Below the pieces are notes generated by a model. It did not search any database and was not told the DNA's origin. It saw nothing but the letters and a program-made list of their open reading frames with translations. A stretch of DNA of 64,000 nucleotides from Kosakonia sp. SMBL-WEM22 (GTDB lineage: Bacteria > Pseudomonadota > Gammaproteobacteria > Enterobacterales > Enterobacteriaceae), in NCBI RefSeq assembly GCF_014490785.1, contig NZ_CP051488.1:310001-374000 (forward strand), given 5' to 3'. Within the stretch, counting starts at the first letter, position 1; every line of letters begins with the position of its first letter. Shown piece after piece: positions 1 through 8,957 of the stretch. The position numbers were made by a program, and so were the translations under genes.

Positions 1-2
1 TG

Positions 3-419
3 GGCGGTTCCAACCTCTACCAATATGCGCCAAATCCGTTAAGCTGGATCGATCCTCTCGGGTTAAAAGGTGGAAAAGCTTGTACTGATTTAGGTAAAGC
101 AGGTGAAAGAAATTCTTCTGAGTTGACAGGGTTACCTAAAAATACAACACAGATTCCAAGTGCTAGCGGTAAAAAAGACTATCGACTTCCCGATCATATG
201 TCTGCTGATGGACGTTATATTGCTGAAACTAAGAATCAAAATTCTATGTATTTATCCAGTCAGTTGAAAGATGATATCGCTTATGTAAGTCGTGGCGGTG
301 GACCTGGCAGAGTAGATCTTATTATTGATCAGAGAACGAAGATTAGTGCACCGCTATTAAGAGAGCATCTTGATCCCGGAAGCCCATTACACATTATCGT
401 TATGGATTTAAACAAATGA
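3..419 (+). CDS. Rhs C-terminal end with REase-7-like nuclease toxin (module A, 5' end outside window)
   Basis: The frame is open from base 3 and begins inside the Rhs core hinge (GGSNLYQYAPNPLSWIDPLGL, split here as GGSNLYQYAPN and PLSWIDPLGL). After DPLGL comes a toxin domain of about 115 residues. It contains GKAGERNSSEL, then YRLPDHMSADGRYIAETKNQ, whose PD...ExK arrangement matches the Tox-REase-7 polymorphic nuclease family. The likely role is DNA cleavage in a competitor after release from the Rhs cage; that is inference from family. The stop overlaps the next ATG by 4 bp, the usual toxin-immunity coupling. Whether this is the full-length rhs gene or another orphan module cannot be told, because the 5' part is missing. 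Confidence 0.8.
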   Translation, partial: GGSNLYQYAPNPLSWIDPLGLKGGKACTDLGKAGERNSSELTGLPKNTTQIPSASGKKDYRLPDHMSADGRYIAETKNQNSMYLSSQLKDDIAYVSRGGGPGRVDLIIDQRTKISAPLLREHLDPGSPLHIIVMDLNK

Positions 420-952
420 CGAATACTTTTATAGAAAATATTAATAATTCCATATCTAACCTGAAAAGCAAAGATGACTTATCTTTTGTTTTCAAAGCAT
501 TTGAAGAGTATTGCGCCGATTTAATATCAACAAGAACAGGGTTGTCGATGAAAGGTGTTGATGGTGCACCTGATTGGTATGGATATGAAAGGATAATATG
601 GGAATCTGTTTTTAAATATCTTGAGCCTATATTAAAAATAAAGAAATTTAGAGGTAAAAATGAATTGCTAGATGGGATGTTATCTTTATGCTTGAAAAAA
701 GAATATGGTAAAGGACGCCAATCTTTAGTTATGTTAATTGGAAAATATGGTGCGATTGATTACGCATCATCGCTGGCACGTTTAATTGATGATCCTGAGG
801 TTTCTATTCATGTAATTGGTGCTTTAACTCAAATGAAGGATTTATCTCACTATGAAAAAATAAAAAAAAATATCAGAGGAGAAAAAACTTACATCAAAAA
901 GAACATATGCCAGAAAGTATATAAAGAAATTAGCACCTCTAAAATTGAATGA
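416..952 (+). CDS. Immunity protein of module A
   Basis: This 178-residue protein starts at ATG 416, overlapping the toxin stop (ATGA). It has no signal peptide or membrane segment and is rich in Lys and Ile. The C-terminal half reads like HEAT-type helical pairs (SLARLIDDPEVSIHVIGAL). I do not recognise a named immunity family. Position directly behind the REase-like CT, translational coupling and low GC support a cytoplasmic antidote to that nuclease. Confidence 0.7.
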   Translation: MTNTFIENINNSISNLKSKDDLSFVFKAFEEYCADLISTRTGLSMKGVDGAPDWYGYERIIWESVFKYLEPILKIKKFRGKNELLDGMLSLCLKKEYGKGRQSLVMLIGKYGAIDYASSLARLIDDPEVSIHVIGALTQMKDLSHYEKIKKNIRGEKTYIKKNICQKVYKEISTSKIE

Positions 953-960
953 AGAATAAA

Positions 961-1007
961 ACGGAAGACGGGAAAAAAATTAAATCTTCCCGGCTTATTT
1001 TTATTTA
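961..1007 (+). terminator. Module-end hairpin A
   Basis: Stem CGGGAA (969-974) pairs with TTCCCG (987-992), followed by a T-rich tract. The same position in modules B, E, F and J carries a related hairpin, so it belongs to the repeated unit. It probably ends toxin-immunity transcription before the opposing symE remnant. Confidence 0.6.
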
Positions 1008-1026
1008 GCTACCGTTGTTCAGTATG

Positions 1027-1337
1027 CTAAACAAGCACGCTCTTAATTCCCTTAACCACCTGTTTAGCCTGATAAAGCTGCTCGCGCAGTTCCTGCACTT
1101 CGTTATTGTCAGCGATGATGGTCAGGCATCCTTCCGAAACCTTCACGGTCACGCCGCGCCCGGTGTCAAATCCTGCCTCTTTTAACCAGTCGCCTTTGAG
1201 GGTCAGGCTGGGGTGGGATGAATAGTAGGTTTTAGCGATATTCCGGCGGTTTTCGTGGCGCACTCTGACATAGCTGACTTTGTAGCGGCGCTGTGTTTTG
1301 GAAATGGTGGCTTGTGGCGTAATACTTTTTCAGCCAT
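1027..1337 (-). pseudogene. symE-like toxin remnant (copy A)
   Basis: Read on the minus strand, the C-terminal frame contains SSHPSLTLKGDWLKEAGF followed by VTVKVSEGCLTII, the SymE/SpoVT-AbrB-like signature of SOS-associated type I toxins. A start with a good Shine-Dalgarno exists at 1337 (ATGGCTGAA), but it is out of frame with the conserved domain, which is open only from about codon TCC-AAA-ACA (ISKTQRRYKVSYV) onward. The longest in-frame ATG start is at 1263. The copy is convergent with the immunity gene of module A. It is probably inactive unless a frameshift rescues it. Confidence 0.7.
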
Positions 1338-1374
1338 TAACCATCCCTGACAGTGGGTTATGCCATGCAGTAAG

Positions 1375-2190
1375 CCTGGAGTGGTCTGCAGATGGTGGGT
1401 GAAACCAGCGACAGTCACCCGGACGCGGCGGTGCAGTATATCCACACCGAAAACAGTTATGAGCCGCTGGCGCGCGTTGACAGCCACGGGCAGCATGCGG
1501 AGATCTTCTGCTACCACACGGAACGGCCTGCCGGACAGCGTGACCGACAGCAACGGCGAGACCGTCTGGCGCGGAGCTTCCACTGCCTGGGGCCACAGCC
1601 TGCGTGAAAGCACGCCGGTCTTATGGGACACCCCGCAGAACCTGCGCTTCCAGGGTCAGTACCTGGACCGCGACACGGGCCTGCACTACAATACTTTCCG
1701 TTACTACGACCCGGCGGGCGGGTGTTACACCCAGATGGATCCGATAGGGCTAAGGGGCGGGTTAAACTTATATCAGTATGGGCCAAATCCTTTAAGTTAT
1801 ATTGACCCCCTCGGGTTAATTACTGAAGACATAAAACTTAATCCGGGTGAAATACTTGTTAATCCTAAAGACATTAATTTTTCGCAAACCACTATTAATG
1901 GAGCTTTTGACACACCTGAAGGTAAACGAAGCGTACAATCAGTAATAAATGATGTCCGTAGAGGTGATGTAAAAGTAACAGACTTCCCTGCTATAAAAGT
2001 CGTAAATGTAAAAGGTCAATTAGTAGCTAGGGATGGTAATAGTCGCTTAGCGATTGCCATAAAGGCCAAGGCTAAACAAATCAAAGTAATTATAGAAAAC
2101 AATGTCGACCAGTTGAGGGATTTCACTAGTAGGTCAAGGAAAAATGGTCTGCCAAATACAGGTACATCTGAAACTCCAAAATGTAAGTGA
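1375..2190 (+). pseudogene. Rhs core fragment with ParB-like CT toxin (module B, frameshifted)
   Basis: The core starts near GLQMVGETSD in one frame, then loses 5 bp (GAACTGAAC reduced to GAAC near 1525) and continues as NGLPDSVTDSNGETVWRGAS in another frame to MDPIGLRGGLNLYQYG and DPLGL. The CT of about 125 residues has NPKDINFSQTTI, then DFPAIKVVNVKGQLVARDGN and SRLAIAIKAKAK. That is the pattern of ParB/sulfiredoxin-fold nuclease-like toxins (D-G-N-x-R-L). With no Rhs N-terminus, the fragment is silent as it stands. The stop overlaps the downstream GTG start. Confidence 0.7.
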
Positions 2191-2684
2191 GTAATTATTT
2201 CATGAAAAAAGATCATGCTTATGCTGTAGAATTGCCCTATTGGCAGGCTCCAAATGACGACCTTTTACTAATGTCAAAGGGTGACTCTTTAACTGCATTT
2301 TTCAAAATCTGGAGTTCTGCATCTAAGTATTCTAAATTTACTGGTATATTCGATTTTTCTTCTGTATGGGCGGTTCGATATGAAAGAAATAAGGACCTAA
2401 GATATTATAAAAACCGAGAGGAGGATGATTTTGTTTCATGCTATTGGGTTGTTTCAGAGTCATCATGGCTGGAACAATTGAAAAAAGAAAGGTGCTCTTT
2501 TTTCCCTGATTGGGAGAAATATAATGTAATTAAATATACACACTATATAATTCAGAGTGATTCATTCTATATAGAGGTGATTGCTAAAGATATTAAAATT
2601 TCAAGAAAAAAATGGAGTAAATTTATTTATCTTTTTATTAAAACCGGGGGGGAAATAACATCTTCCCGGCTTTTTATTATTTAA
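2187..2684 (+). CDS. Immunity protein of module B
   Basis: 165 residues from GTG 2187 (GTGA overlap with the toxin stop); ATG 2202 is an alternative start. The protein is aromatic-rich (SVWAVRYERN, FVSCYWVVSESSWLEQL) and has no membrane segment. The family is not recognised. The last dozen codons run through the module-end hairpin (KTGGEITSSRLFII), so the original stop has probably been lost by a small indel and the C-terminus extended. Assignment as immunity rests on position. Confidence 0.65.
   Translation: MSNYFMKKDHAYAVELPYWQAPNDDLLLMSKGDSLTAFFKIWSSASKYSKFTGIFDFSSVWAVRYERNKDLRYYKNREEDDFVSCYWVVSESSWLEQLKKERCSFFPDWEKYNVIKYTHYIIQSDSFYIEVIAKDIKISRKKWSKFIYLFIKTGGEITSSRLFII
2641..2680 (+). terminator. 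Module-end hairpin B, inside the immunity ORF
   Basis: The conserved CCGG...TCTTCCCGGCTTTTT element is present, but here it is translated as the end of the immunity ORF. Its left arm has a run of seven G (2645-2651) where other copies have three. Confidence 0.45.
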
Positions 2685-3009
2685 CTCTCATTCAGCACAC
2701 TAAACATCCCGTTCAGCTTCCCCTTAACTACCTGTTTAACCTGATAAAGTTCTTCCCGCAGCTCCTGTACCTCGTCACTGTCAGCGATGATAGTCAGGCA
2801 CCCCTGCGAAATCTTCACGGTGACGCCGCGCCCGGTGTCAAATCCCGCCTCTTTTAACCAGTCGCCTTTGAGGGGCAGGCTGGGGTGGGATGAATAGTAG
2901 GTGTTAGTAATATTCCGGCGGTTTTCGTGGCGGACTCTGACATAGCTGACTTTGTAGCGGCGCTATGTTTTGGAAATGGTGACTTGTGGCGTAATACTTT
3001 TTCAGCCAT
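2681..3009 (-). pseudogene. symE-like toxin remnant (copy B)
   Basis: The minus-strand reading contains YYSSHPSLPLKGDWLKEAGF and VTVKISQGCLTIIADSDEV, clearly SymE-like and very close to copy A. An in-frame TAG sits where copy A has CAG (before RRYKVSYV), no start codon follows it in frame, and the conserved ATGGCTGAA start at 3009 is in a different frame. It is therefore a dead copy. Confidence 0.75.
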
Positions 3010-3063
3010 TAACCATCCCTGACGGGGGGTTATGCCATGCAGTAAGCCTGGACGGGTCTGTAG

Positions 3064-3807
3064 ATGCTGGGTGAAACCAGCGACAGTCATCCGGACGCGG
3101 CGGTGCAGTATATCCACACCGAAAACAGTTATGAGACGCTGGCGCGCGTTGACAGCCACGGGCAGCATGCGGACATCTTCTGCTACCACACGGAACTGAA
3201 CGGCCTGCTGGACAGCGTGACCGACAGCAACGGCGACACCGCCTGGCGCGGCGCATCAAGTGCCTGGGGCCGCAGCCTGCGTGAAAGCACGCCGGTCTTA
3301 TGGGACACTCCGCAGAGCCTGCGCTTCCAGGGCCAGTACCTGGATCGTGAAACGGGCCTGCATTACAACACCTTCCGCTACTACGACCCGGCTAGCGGGT
3401 GTTACACCCAGATGGACCCGATAGGGCTGCTGGGCGGGCTGAATACCTATACCTATGTGATTGATCCGCTGGGGTGGGTAGATCCGTTGGGGTTGTGTAA
3501 AGTCGATCTCACTGAACATAGAAAAGACCATATATTGAATAGGCATCGGCATGGTGCAAACAAGCCCGATAAGACTCAGTTTCCGGCAGGTTGGAGTGAT
3601 GATGATATCCTCCATCATGTTTCTGATGTGGCAACAGATCCAAACTCAGTTTCCGGGGTCGGGAAATGGAATTCACCTGATGTTACAGGTACGAGAGAAG
3701 GAATTGATATCAGGATTGATTTTTATCCGCCAAACCATCCTGAATATGCAGGTAAAATATCAACGAGCTATCCAACAAATACGCCACCCAATCCACCTAA
3801 ACCTTAA
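3064..3807 (+). CDS. Truncated Rhs with EndoU-family CT nuclease (module C)
   Basis: A 247-residue open frame begins at an ATG directly after a TAG that replaces a core CAG codon. It covers the last part of the Rhs core (VTDSNGDTAWRGASSAWG, RYYDPASGCYTQMDP, then the DPLGL hinge) and a CT of about 110 residues. The CT has HRKDHILNRHRHGANKPDKT, FPAGWSDDDILHHV and a terminal KISTSYPTN. Two His regions plus Lys and the S/T-Y motif match the bacterial EndoU RNase toxins, some of which cut tRNA. The fragment is intact from core to stop but lacks the Rhs cage N-terminus, so it needs recombination to be delivered. Confidence 0.8.
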   Translation: MLGETSDSHPDAAVQYIHTENSYETLARVDSHGQHADIFCYHTELNGLLDSVTDSNGDTAWRGASSAWGRSLRESTPVLWDTPQSLRFQGQYLDRETGLHYNTFRYYDPASGCYTQMDPIGLLGGLNTYTYVIDPLGWVDPLGLCKVDLTEHRKDHILNRHRHGANKPDKTQFPAGWSDDDILHHVSDVATDPNSVSGVGKWNSPDVTGTREGIDIRIDFYPPNHPEYAGKISTSYPTNTPPNPPKP

Positions 3808-3822
3808 TGTGAGTGAGAGAAA

Positions 3823-4116
3823 ATGAGAAGCGAAATTGACTATAGTGAGATACGTGAGGCTATTTTATCTCTATTAAGTGTTTATTCTGAGATAATCGAG
3901 GCTGATACCTATAGTGCAGTTATGCACTATTTACAGCATGGAGAGTATGAAATGGCTTTTGAGGGGCTACTTATCGATTTAATAAACGCTAAATTTGAGA
4001 AACAGAAAATTAATATCGATTACTACTTGTCTTTAGGTCAAGTTTTAGGTTTGGATAAAAATACTGTTTTTAATCCTAATTTTTGGAATGATTTTGTTAA
4101 TTATCTTTATAAATAA
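3823..4116 (+). CDS. MafI-like immunity protein of module C
   Basis: 97 residues, 15 bp after the EndoU CT, with a GAGTGAGAG ribosome-binding site. The motif HYLQHGEYEMAFEGLLIDLI resembles the MafI family that accompanies EndoU toxins in Neisseria MafB systems (family resemblance from memory, not searched). It is a small, acidic, all-helical cytoplasmic protein and the likely antidote to the EndoU CT. Confidence 0.7.
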   Translation: MRSEIDYSEIREAILSLLSVYSEIIEADTYSAVMHYLQHGEYEMAFEGLLIDLINAKFEKQKINIDYYLSLGQVLGLDKNTVFNPNFWNDFVNYLYK

Positions 4117-4199
4117 TAAAATAATTCGGTCACATATTAACCTTGTTGATTAATAGCGTATAAAAGCCGAGAACAGCAACGACGTGCTGCGCCACTGCA

Positions 4200-5070
4200 C
4201 GGAAAAACAGGTGTGACGACGTCATCCCTGCAAACCTGAGCGCACACAGTACGCCTTGTCCGGCCTGCAGATGGTGGGTGAAACCAGCGACAGTCACCCG
4301 GACGCGGCGGTGCAGTATATCCACACTGAAAACAGCGATGAGCCGCTGGCGCGCGTCGACAGCCACGGCGAGTATGCGGACATCTTCTGGTACCACACGG
4401 AACTGAACGGCCTGCCGGGCAGCGTGACCGACAGCAACGGCGACACCGTCTGGCGCGGCGCCTCTACGGCCTGGGCCGCAGCCTGCGCGAAAGCACACTG
4501 GTAAACTGGGACACCCCGCAGAGCCTGCGCTTCCAGGGCCAGTACCTGGAGCGTGAAACGGGCCTGCACTACAACACCTTCCGCTACTACGACCCGGCTG
4601 GCGGGTGTTACACCCAGATGGATCCGATAGGGCTGCTGGGCGGGCTTAATGTGTATACTTACGTTAGTAACCCGCTTTCTAGCATAGACCTCTTAGGGCT
4701 CGCTCCCTGCTCTGTTAATATACTTAAAAGCGCAAGGAAAAATAATTATGCTATTTCCCCTGCTCAAAGGCAGCAAATCATTGATTCTATTGATGATGAT
4801 AAGTTAAAAGGTATCTTCTCAGAATTATATCGTCCAGGAGCGAATATTCCCGATGGAGGAACTGCTGCATCTATATTACATCCAAAAAATACAGGGCAAT
4901 TAGTTGGCGGCTCAGATCATATTGCTAAAGGGTCAAGTTATCTGAAGGCGTTAAGGAAACTTACATCAGGTAGCGGGAAATATAGAGTTGAAATCCTGAG
5001 TGATTCGGATAGAAGCCTGGCTAGTTATATGATTCACGATCTCAAACATGCTTTAGGATTAATCCCATGA
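4200..5070 (+). pseudogene. Rhs core fragment with unclassified CT (module D, frameshifted)
   Basis: The core is recognisable from a degraded KQV-RRH-KPERTQYALSGLQMVGE region. One G is missing from a GGGG run (4473-4475), which shifts the frame between ASTAWG and RSLREST. The second frame continues through MDPIGLLGGLNVYTYV to a CT with ELYRPGANIPDGGTA, LVGGSDHIAKGSSYLKAL and MIHDLKHAL. This D-G-G-T-A type CT is common at Rhs ends, but I cannot name its activity. The stop overlaps the immunity ATG by 4 bp. Confidence 0.7.
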
Positions 5071-5471
5071 CAATAGATTATTCAATTGATGAACTAAAAG
5101 AACGCTTCCCTACTTTCGAGGAAACGTATGACGGTGAAGATGAACCTTACTTAATATATGGAGCTTTTGGCTCTTACGCTCTTGACATAATAAATATTTT
5201 TATGTTGGATGAAGTCGCTCCGCAAAATTATTTTTATTCGAATTTAAGAGAGGGGGGCTTAAATAAAGACACCATTCGTACAGAGGCAGTGAAAATATTT
5301 AATTATATAGATGAGCTTTTTTTGAAAAAAAATAGCGATCTTCAAGACATACTGAATACTTGCCTTTTTGAGGCGCTAATGGGAAATGATTATAGTTATA
5401 ATCTAGCGCGGAAATATTTTAGTAAAGATACTTACAATCACTATCTTGCAGTTACAAAAAGAGTTATTTAA
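5067..5471 (+). CDS. Immunity protein of module D
   Basis: 134 residues, strongly acidic N-terminus (DELKERFPTFEETYDGEDEP), no membrane segment. The start is set by the ATGA overlap with the CT stop. Helical pattern (ALDIINIFML, EAVKIFNYIDELFL). The family is not recognised. The intact frame contrasts with the broken toxin in front of it. Confidence 0.65.
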   Translation: MTIDYSIDELKERFPTFEETYDGEDEPYLIYGAFGSYALDIINIFMLDEVAPQNYFYSNLREGGLNKDTIRTEAVKIFNYIDELFLKKNSDLQDILNTCLFEALMGNDYSYNLARKYFSKDTYNHYLAVTKRVI

Positions 5472-5604
5472 TCTCGTTGGGATTGAAGGGTAAATATTCT
5501 GTAATAGTAAAGCATTATGCAAATGCATCATTTGCTAGTGCTTCAGCTGGAGTGTGGCATCAACCTAACAGCGATAATATTTTATTTTTGAATCGCAGCG
5601 AGGC

Positions 5605-6582
5605 GTGACGCAGCGTTTCAGCTATGACGACGAGCACCGCATCAGCCGGGTGGAAATCGACGGCGACGCGAAATACACCCGGGCCGAGTACCGCTACGAC
5701 GCCCTGGGCCGCCGTACGGAGAAACAGGTGTGGCGACGCCATGCCCGTAAACCGGAACGCACGCAGTATGCCTGGCCCGGCCTGCAGATGGTGGGCGAAA
5801 CCAGCGACAGCCACCCGGACGCGGCGGTGCAGTATATCCGCACCGAAAACAGTTATGAGCCGCTGGCGCGCGTTGACAGCCACGGGCAGCATGCGAAGAT
5901 CTTCTGGTACCACACGGAACGGAACGGCCTGCCGGACAGCGTGACCGACAGCAACGGAGACACCGTCTGGCGCGGCGCATCAGGCGCCTGGGGCCGCGGC
6001 CTGCGTGAAAGCACGCCGGTCTTATGGGACACCCCGCAGAACCAGCGCTTCCAGGGCCAGTACCCGGACCGTGAAACGGGCCTGCACTACATTACTTTCC
6101 GCTACTACGACCCGGCGGGCGGGTGTTACACGCAGATGGATCCGATAGGGCTGGCGGGGGGACTGAATCTCTATGCCTACAGTCCGAATCCGCTGTCATG
6201 GATCGACCCGTTAGGTCTGTCCTGTAAATCATCTTATAGTGGCAAACTTTCCGGTAAAGCGTCGGAAATGACTCCACTAGTCCGTGGTTCTAAAGCGTGG
6301 AATCAAGCTATTAAGGATATGCAAGCTGCTTTATCTAGGGGCGAGAAATTCCAGGTAAAACTCCAATCTAGCACTGATGCAAAAGCTTTCTTACAAGAAG
6401 CGCAGGGTAATATGAATCGTTATAAAGCACATACGCAAAGTGCTCGTCCTGATGGCGTTCCAAAAGATCCTAAAGGATACGAGCAACATATGGGGCCGGA
6501 AGGTGGTTTTGGCGATTCACCTCATATAAAATGGTACAATAATGGGACGGATGGCCATATATTCTATGACATCCCTAATTAA
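5605..6582 (+). CDS. Truncated Rhs with intact core-to-CT frame (module E)
   Basis: This is the longest intact module, 325 residues from a GTG. It holds the core stretch VTQRFSYDDEHRISRVEIDG through ALGRRTEKQVWRRHARKPE, the YYDPAGGCYTQMDP region and the SWIDPLGL hinge. The CT of about 120 residues includes KASEMTPLVRGSKAWNQAI, FQVKLQSSTDAKAFL, GYEQHMGPEGGF and HIKWYNNGTDGHIFYDIPN. The last block (HIKW...GHIFY) is a recurring polymorphic-toxin ending, but I do not assign a reaction. No Rhs N-terminus or export adaptor is present here, so expression is doubtful. Confidence 0.75.
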   Translation: MTQRFSYDDEHRISRVEIDGDAKYTRAEYRYDALGRRTEKQVWRRHARKPERTQYAWPGLQMVGETSDSHPDAAVQYIRTENSYEPLARVDSHGQHAKIFWYHTERNGLPDSVTDSNGDTVWRGASGAWGRGLRESTPVLWDTPQNQRFQGQYPDRETGLHYITFRYYDPAGGCYTQMDPIGLAGGLNLYAYSPNPLSWIDPLGLSCKSSYSGKLSGKASEMTPLVRGSKAWNQAIKDMQAALSRGEKFQVKLQSSTDAKAFLQEAQGNMNRYKAHTQSARPDGVPKDPKGYEQHMGPEGGFGDSPHIKWYNNGTDGHIFYDIPN

Positions 6583-6584
6583 TC

Positions 6585-6965
6585 ATGAAAAATAAATATT
6601 CGTTCGATTTGCTTACAAAACAAAAGCTTCCTTCAAATGAGGAAGAGGAGTTTATTTTTTGGAAAATGTTAAATATCCTTGAGAAAGGAACAATTAAACA
6701 TTCATTTGGCAGTCTGAATGAATTATATAGTGAACTTTCTTTTGATGATTATTATGTTGCACATAACCTCATCGCCAGTAAAGGGGAACGTAAGATATTT
6801 AAAGGTCGCGTGTTTATTTCAAAAAAGAACGATTTAATTTCTTTTTTAAATGAATCTTTCACTATAAATGATGTAAGATGTTTTTTGATATCACCTGTTT
6901 CTCCTGATGAATCAGAATATGTTATTTATATAGATGAGGAACAAATTCATCTGTATTGTTCTTGA
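6585..6965 (+). CDS. Immunity protein of module E
   Basis: 126 residues, starting 2 nt after the CT stop. It is acidic and soluble, with LPSNEEEEFIFWKMLNILEK near the N-terminus and YVIYIDEEQIHLYCS at the end. The family is not recognised. It is followed at once by the module-end hairpin. Confidence 0.65.
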   Translation: MKNKYSFDLLTKQKLPSNEEEEFIFWKMLNILEKGTIKHSFGSLNELYSELSFDDYYVAHNLIASKGERKIFKGRVFISKKNDLISFLNESFTINDVRCFLISPVSPDESEYVIYIDEEQIHLYCS

Positions 6966-6970
6966 ATGAT

Positions 6971-7009
6971 AAAAAGCCGGGTAAGAAATGAACTCTTCCC
7001 GGCTTTTTT
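6971..7009 (+). terminator. Module-end hairpin E
   Basis: Stem AAAAAGCCGGG (6971-6981) pairs with CCCGGCTTTTT (6998-7008), loop of 16 nt. This is the best-preserved copy of the repeated terminator and probably works in both directions between the immunity gene and symE. Confidence 0.75.
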
Positions 7010-7014
7010 ATTAT

Positions 7015-7342
7015 TTAACTTTTGTTCAGCACACTAAATATCCCGTCACGCATCCCCTTAACTGACTGTTTGACCTGATAAAGTTCCTTCCTCAGTTCCT
7101 GCACTTCGTTGCTGTCGGCAATAATGATCAGGCATCCTTCTGATATTTTCACCGTAACACTTACCCCGGCATCAAATCCGGCCTCTTTCAGCCAGTCGCC
7201 CTTGAGGTTCAGGCTGGGGTGTCGTGAGTAGTACGTGGTCATGTAGGTTTTGCTGTTTATGTGGCGGGCGCTGACGTAGCCGACTTTATAGTGACGCAGT
7301 GCTTTGGAAAGGGTGACTTCTGCCAATATCGTGTTCAGCCAT
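7015..7342 (-). pseudogene. symE-like toxin (copy E, best preserved, start out of frame)
   Basis: The conserved domain is fully open: YYSRHPSLNLKGDWLKEAGF, VTVKISEGCLIIIADSNEV and a coiled C-terminus. A 103-residue product is possible from TTG 7326. The only start with a good Shine-Dalgarno (GAGGGAG before ATGGCTGAACAC at 7342) is one nucleotide out of phase. SymE proteins are SOS-induced mRNA-interfering or nucleoid-binding toxins in E. coli. This copy could be alive only through the weak TTG or frameshifting. Confidence 0.65.
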
Positions 7343-7344
7343 GA

Positions 7345-7585
7345 TTAACTCCCTCTGATAGTGGGATGTGATAAGTGGGGTGACGTGTTGCAGGTATATC
7401 CATTTCATATTAAGGATGGCACTTAGCCAGCGTCTGTAACTGCTTCCCGGGGAAAAGGTATCTGGCACGCCTGAATCACTTCCTCTTCCCACCGAGTAAC
7501 CGCGCCACTTGCTGCAGGGTTTAGACGGGATGAGCCGGGAGTATAAATATACTGGGCGTGGTCGCGACACGACACGCACCGGAGA
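7345..7585 (+). repeat. Spacer repeat between symE and Rhs core (copy 1; copy 2 at 9289-9528)
   Basis: About 240 bp lie between the symE start and the VTQRFSYDDEHR core segment. The sequence is strongly similar to 9289-9528 (shared landmarks TATCCATTTC, AAGGATGCCACT-like and ATGAGCCGGGAGTATAAATAT). It probably contains decayed upstream rhs sequence, since no continuous frame remains. No other gene is visible in it. Confidence 0.6.
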
Positions 7586-8571
7586 GTGACGCAGCGTTTC
7601 AGCTATGACGACGAGCACCGCATCAGCCGGGTGGAAATCGACGGCGACGTGGAGTTCACAAAAGCAGAATACCGCTACGACGCGCCAGGCCGCCGTACCG
7701 AGAAACAGGTGTGGCGCCGTCATGCCCGTAAACCGGAACGCACGCAGTACGCCCGGTCCGGCCTGCAGATGGTGGGTGAAACCAGCGACAGTCACCCGGA
7801 CGCGGCGGTGCAGTATATCCGCACCGAAAACAGTTATGAGCCGCTGGCGCGCGTCGACAGCCACGGTGAGCACGCGGACATCTTCTGGTACCACACGGAA
7901 CTGAACGGCCTGCCGGAGAGCGTGACCGACAGCAACGGCGACACAGTCTGGCGCGGCGCATCAAGCGCCTGGGCCGCAGCCTGCGTGAAAGCACGCCGGT
8001 AACCTGGGACGCCCCGCAGAACCTGCGCTTCCGGGGCCAGTACCTGGACCGCGAAACGGGCCTGCACTACAACACCTTCCGTTACTACGACCCGCCGGGC
8101 GGGTGTTACGCCCAGATAGACCCGATAGGGCTATTAGGTGGAATAAATCTCTACACCTCTGTGCCTAATGCGCTGGGTTGGATAGATCCGTTAGGGCTTA
8201 CATGTATACCAAACAAAGTTGATGGTGATGCCCGTGAAGCAAAACTCTTAAAATGATTGCAAAATATGTTTGGCGCAGAAAATGTTATCAGCCAGCGGCA
8301 TTTACGTAATGCTCAGGGAAAAATTGTTGGTCTTGTTGATGATGCTATCAAGTTAGGTAAAATAAAAGGTCCGCGAATTCTTGATCTTGTCGTTAAGACG
8401 AAGGATGGCTGGAAAGGTATAGAAGTAACGAGTAAAACAGCCTTTAAAGTTGCTCAGTCTGCAAAAGAGGAGATTATTCGGGCTGCTGGCGGTGGCTTTG
8501 TTCGCCACCCAGTGACAAAAGATTTGATAGAACTTTCTGATGATATATCTAGAATAATTCGCCTTAATTAG
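7586..8571 (+). pseudogene. Rhs core fragment with PD-(D/E)xK-like CT (module F, frameshift plus TGA)
   Basis: The core VTQRFSYDDEHRISRVEIDG through WRGASSAW is followed by the loss of one G in a GGGG run (7971-7973), which shifts the frame. The second frame passes the DPLGL hinge and then meets TGA at 8254-8256 inside the CT (AREAKLLK-stop-LQNMFGAE); a CGA Arg codon is the likely ancestor. The remaining CT has GPRILDLVVKTKDGWKGIEV and TSKTAFKVA, a D...ExxSK pattern typical of restriction-endonuclease-fold toxins. The toxin is doubly disabled. Confidence 0.75.
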
Positions 8572-8587
8572 TAGGGGGGGCAATACC

Positions 8588-8902
8588 ATGAATTTATTGA
8601 GGTTTAATTACTCAACCCTGTTGAAAAGAAGTAAAAATTTATCTTATCGTGAGCAGATAACTAATATAACAACAGTATTAATGACCTTTCTCAAGGAAAA
8701 TGAATTGGTTACATTAGAACCATTTAAAGAGGATGGTAGTTTGAAAGAAGATCTTGTTTTGTATAGCTCGGATCTAACTGATATCGGAAATCTTTTATTT
8801 AAAGAGTGCTATCCAAAATGGTCTGGATATATAGACCGTGGAGGAGATGTCAATAACACAAAAATATTGAGTGATGGCTTAAGTGCATTGAAGAAAAGAT
8901 AA
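8588..8902 (+). CDS. Immunity protein of module F
   Basis: 104 residues, ATG 8588 preceded by a GGGGGG tract that can serve as ribosome-binding site. Helical and soluble (NYSTLLKRSKNLSYREQITN; LIF-rich middle, GDVNNTKILSDGLSALKK end). The family is not recognised. The frame is intact although the toxin before it is dead. Confidence 0.6.
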   Translation: MNLLRFNYSTLLKRSKNLSYREQITNITTVLMTFLKENELVTLEPFKEDGSLKEDLVLYSSDLTDIGNLLFKECYPKWSGYIDRGGDVNNTKILSDGLSALKKR

Positions 8903-8904
8903 AT

Positions 8905-8943
8905 AAAAATCCGGGAAATAAATTAACTCTTCCCGGCTTTTTA
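8905..8943 (+). terminator. Module-end hairpin F
   Basis: CCGGGAA (8911-8917) pairs with TTCCCGG (8930-8936), then CTTTTT. Same element as hairpins A, B, E and J. Confidence 0.65.
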
Positions 8944-8957
8944 TTATTTAATCCCCG

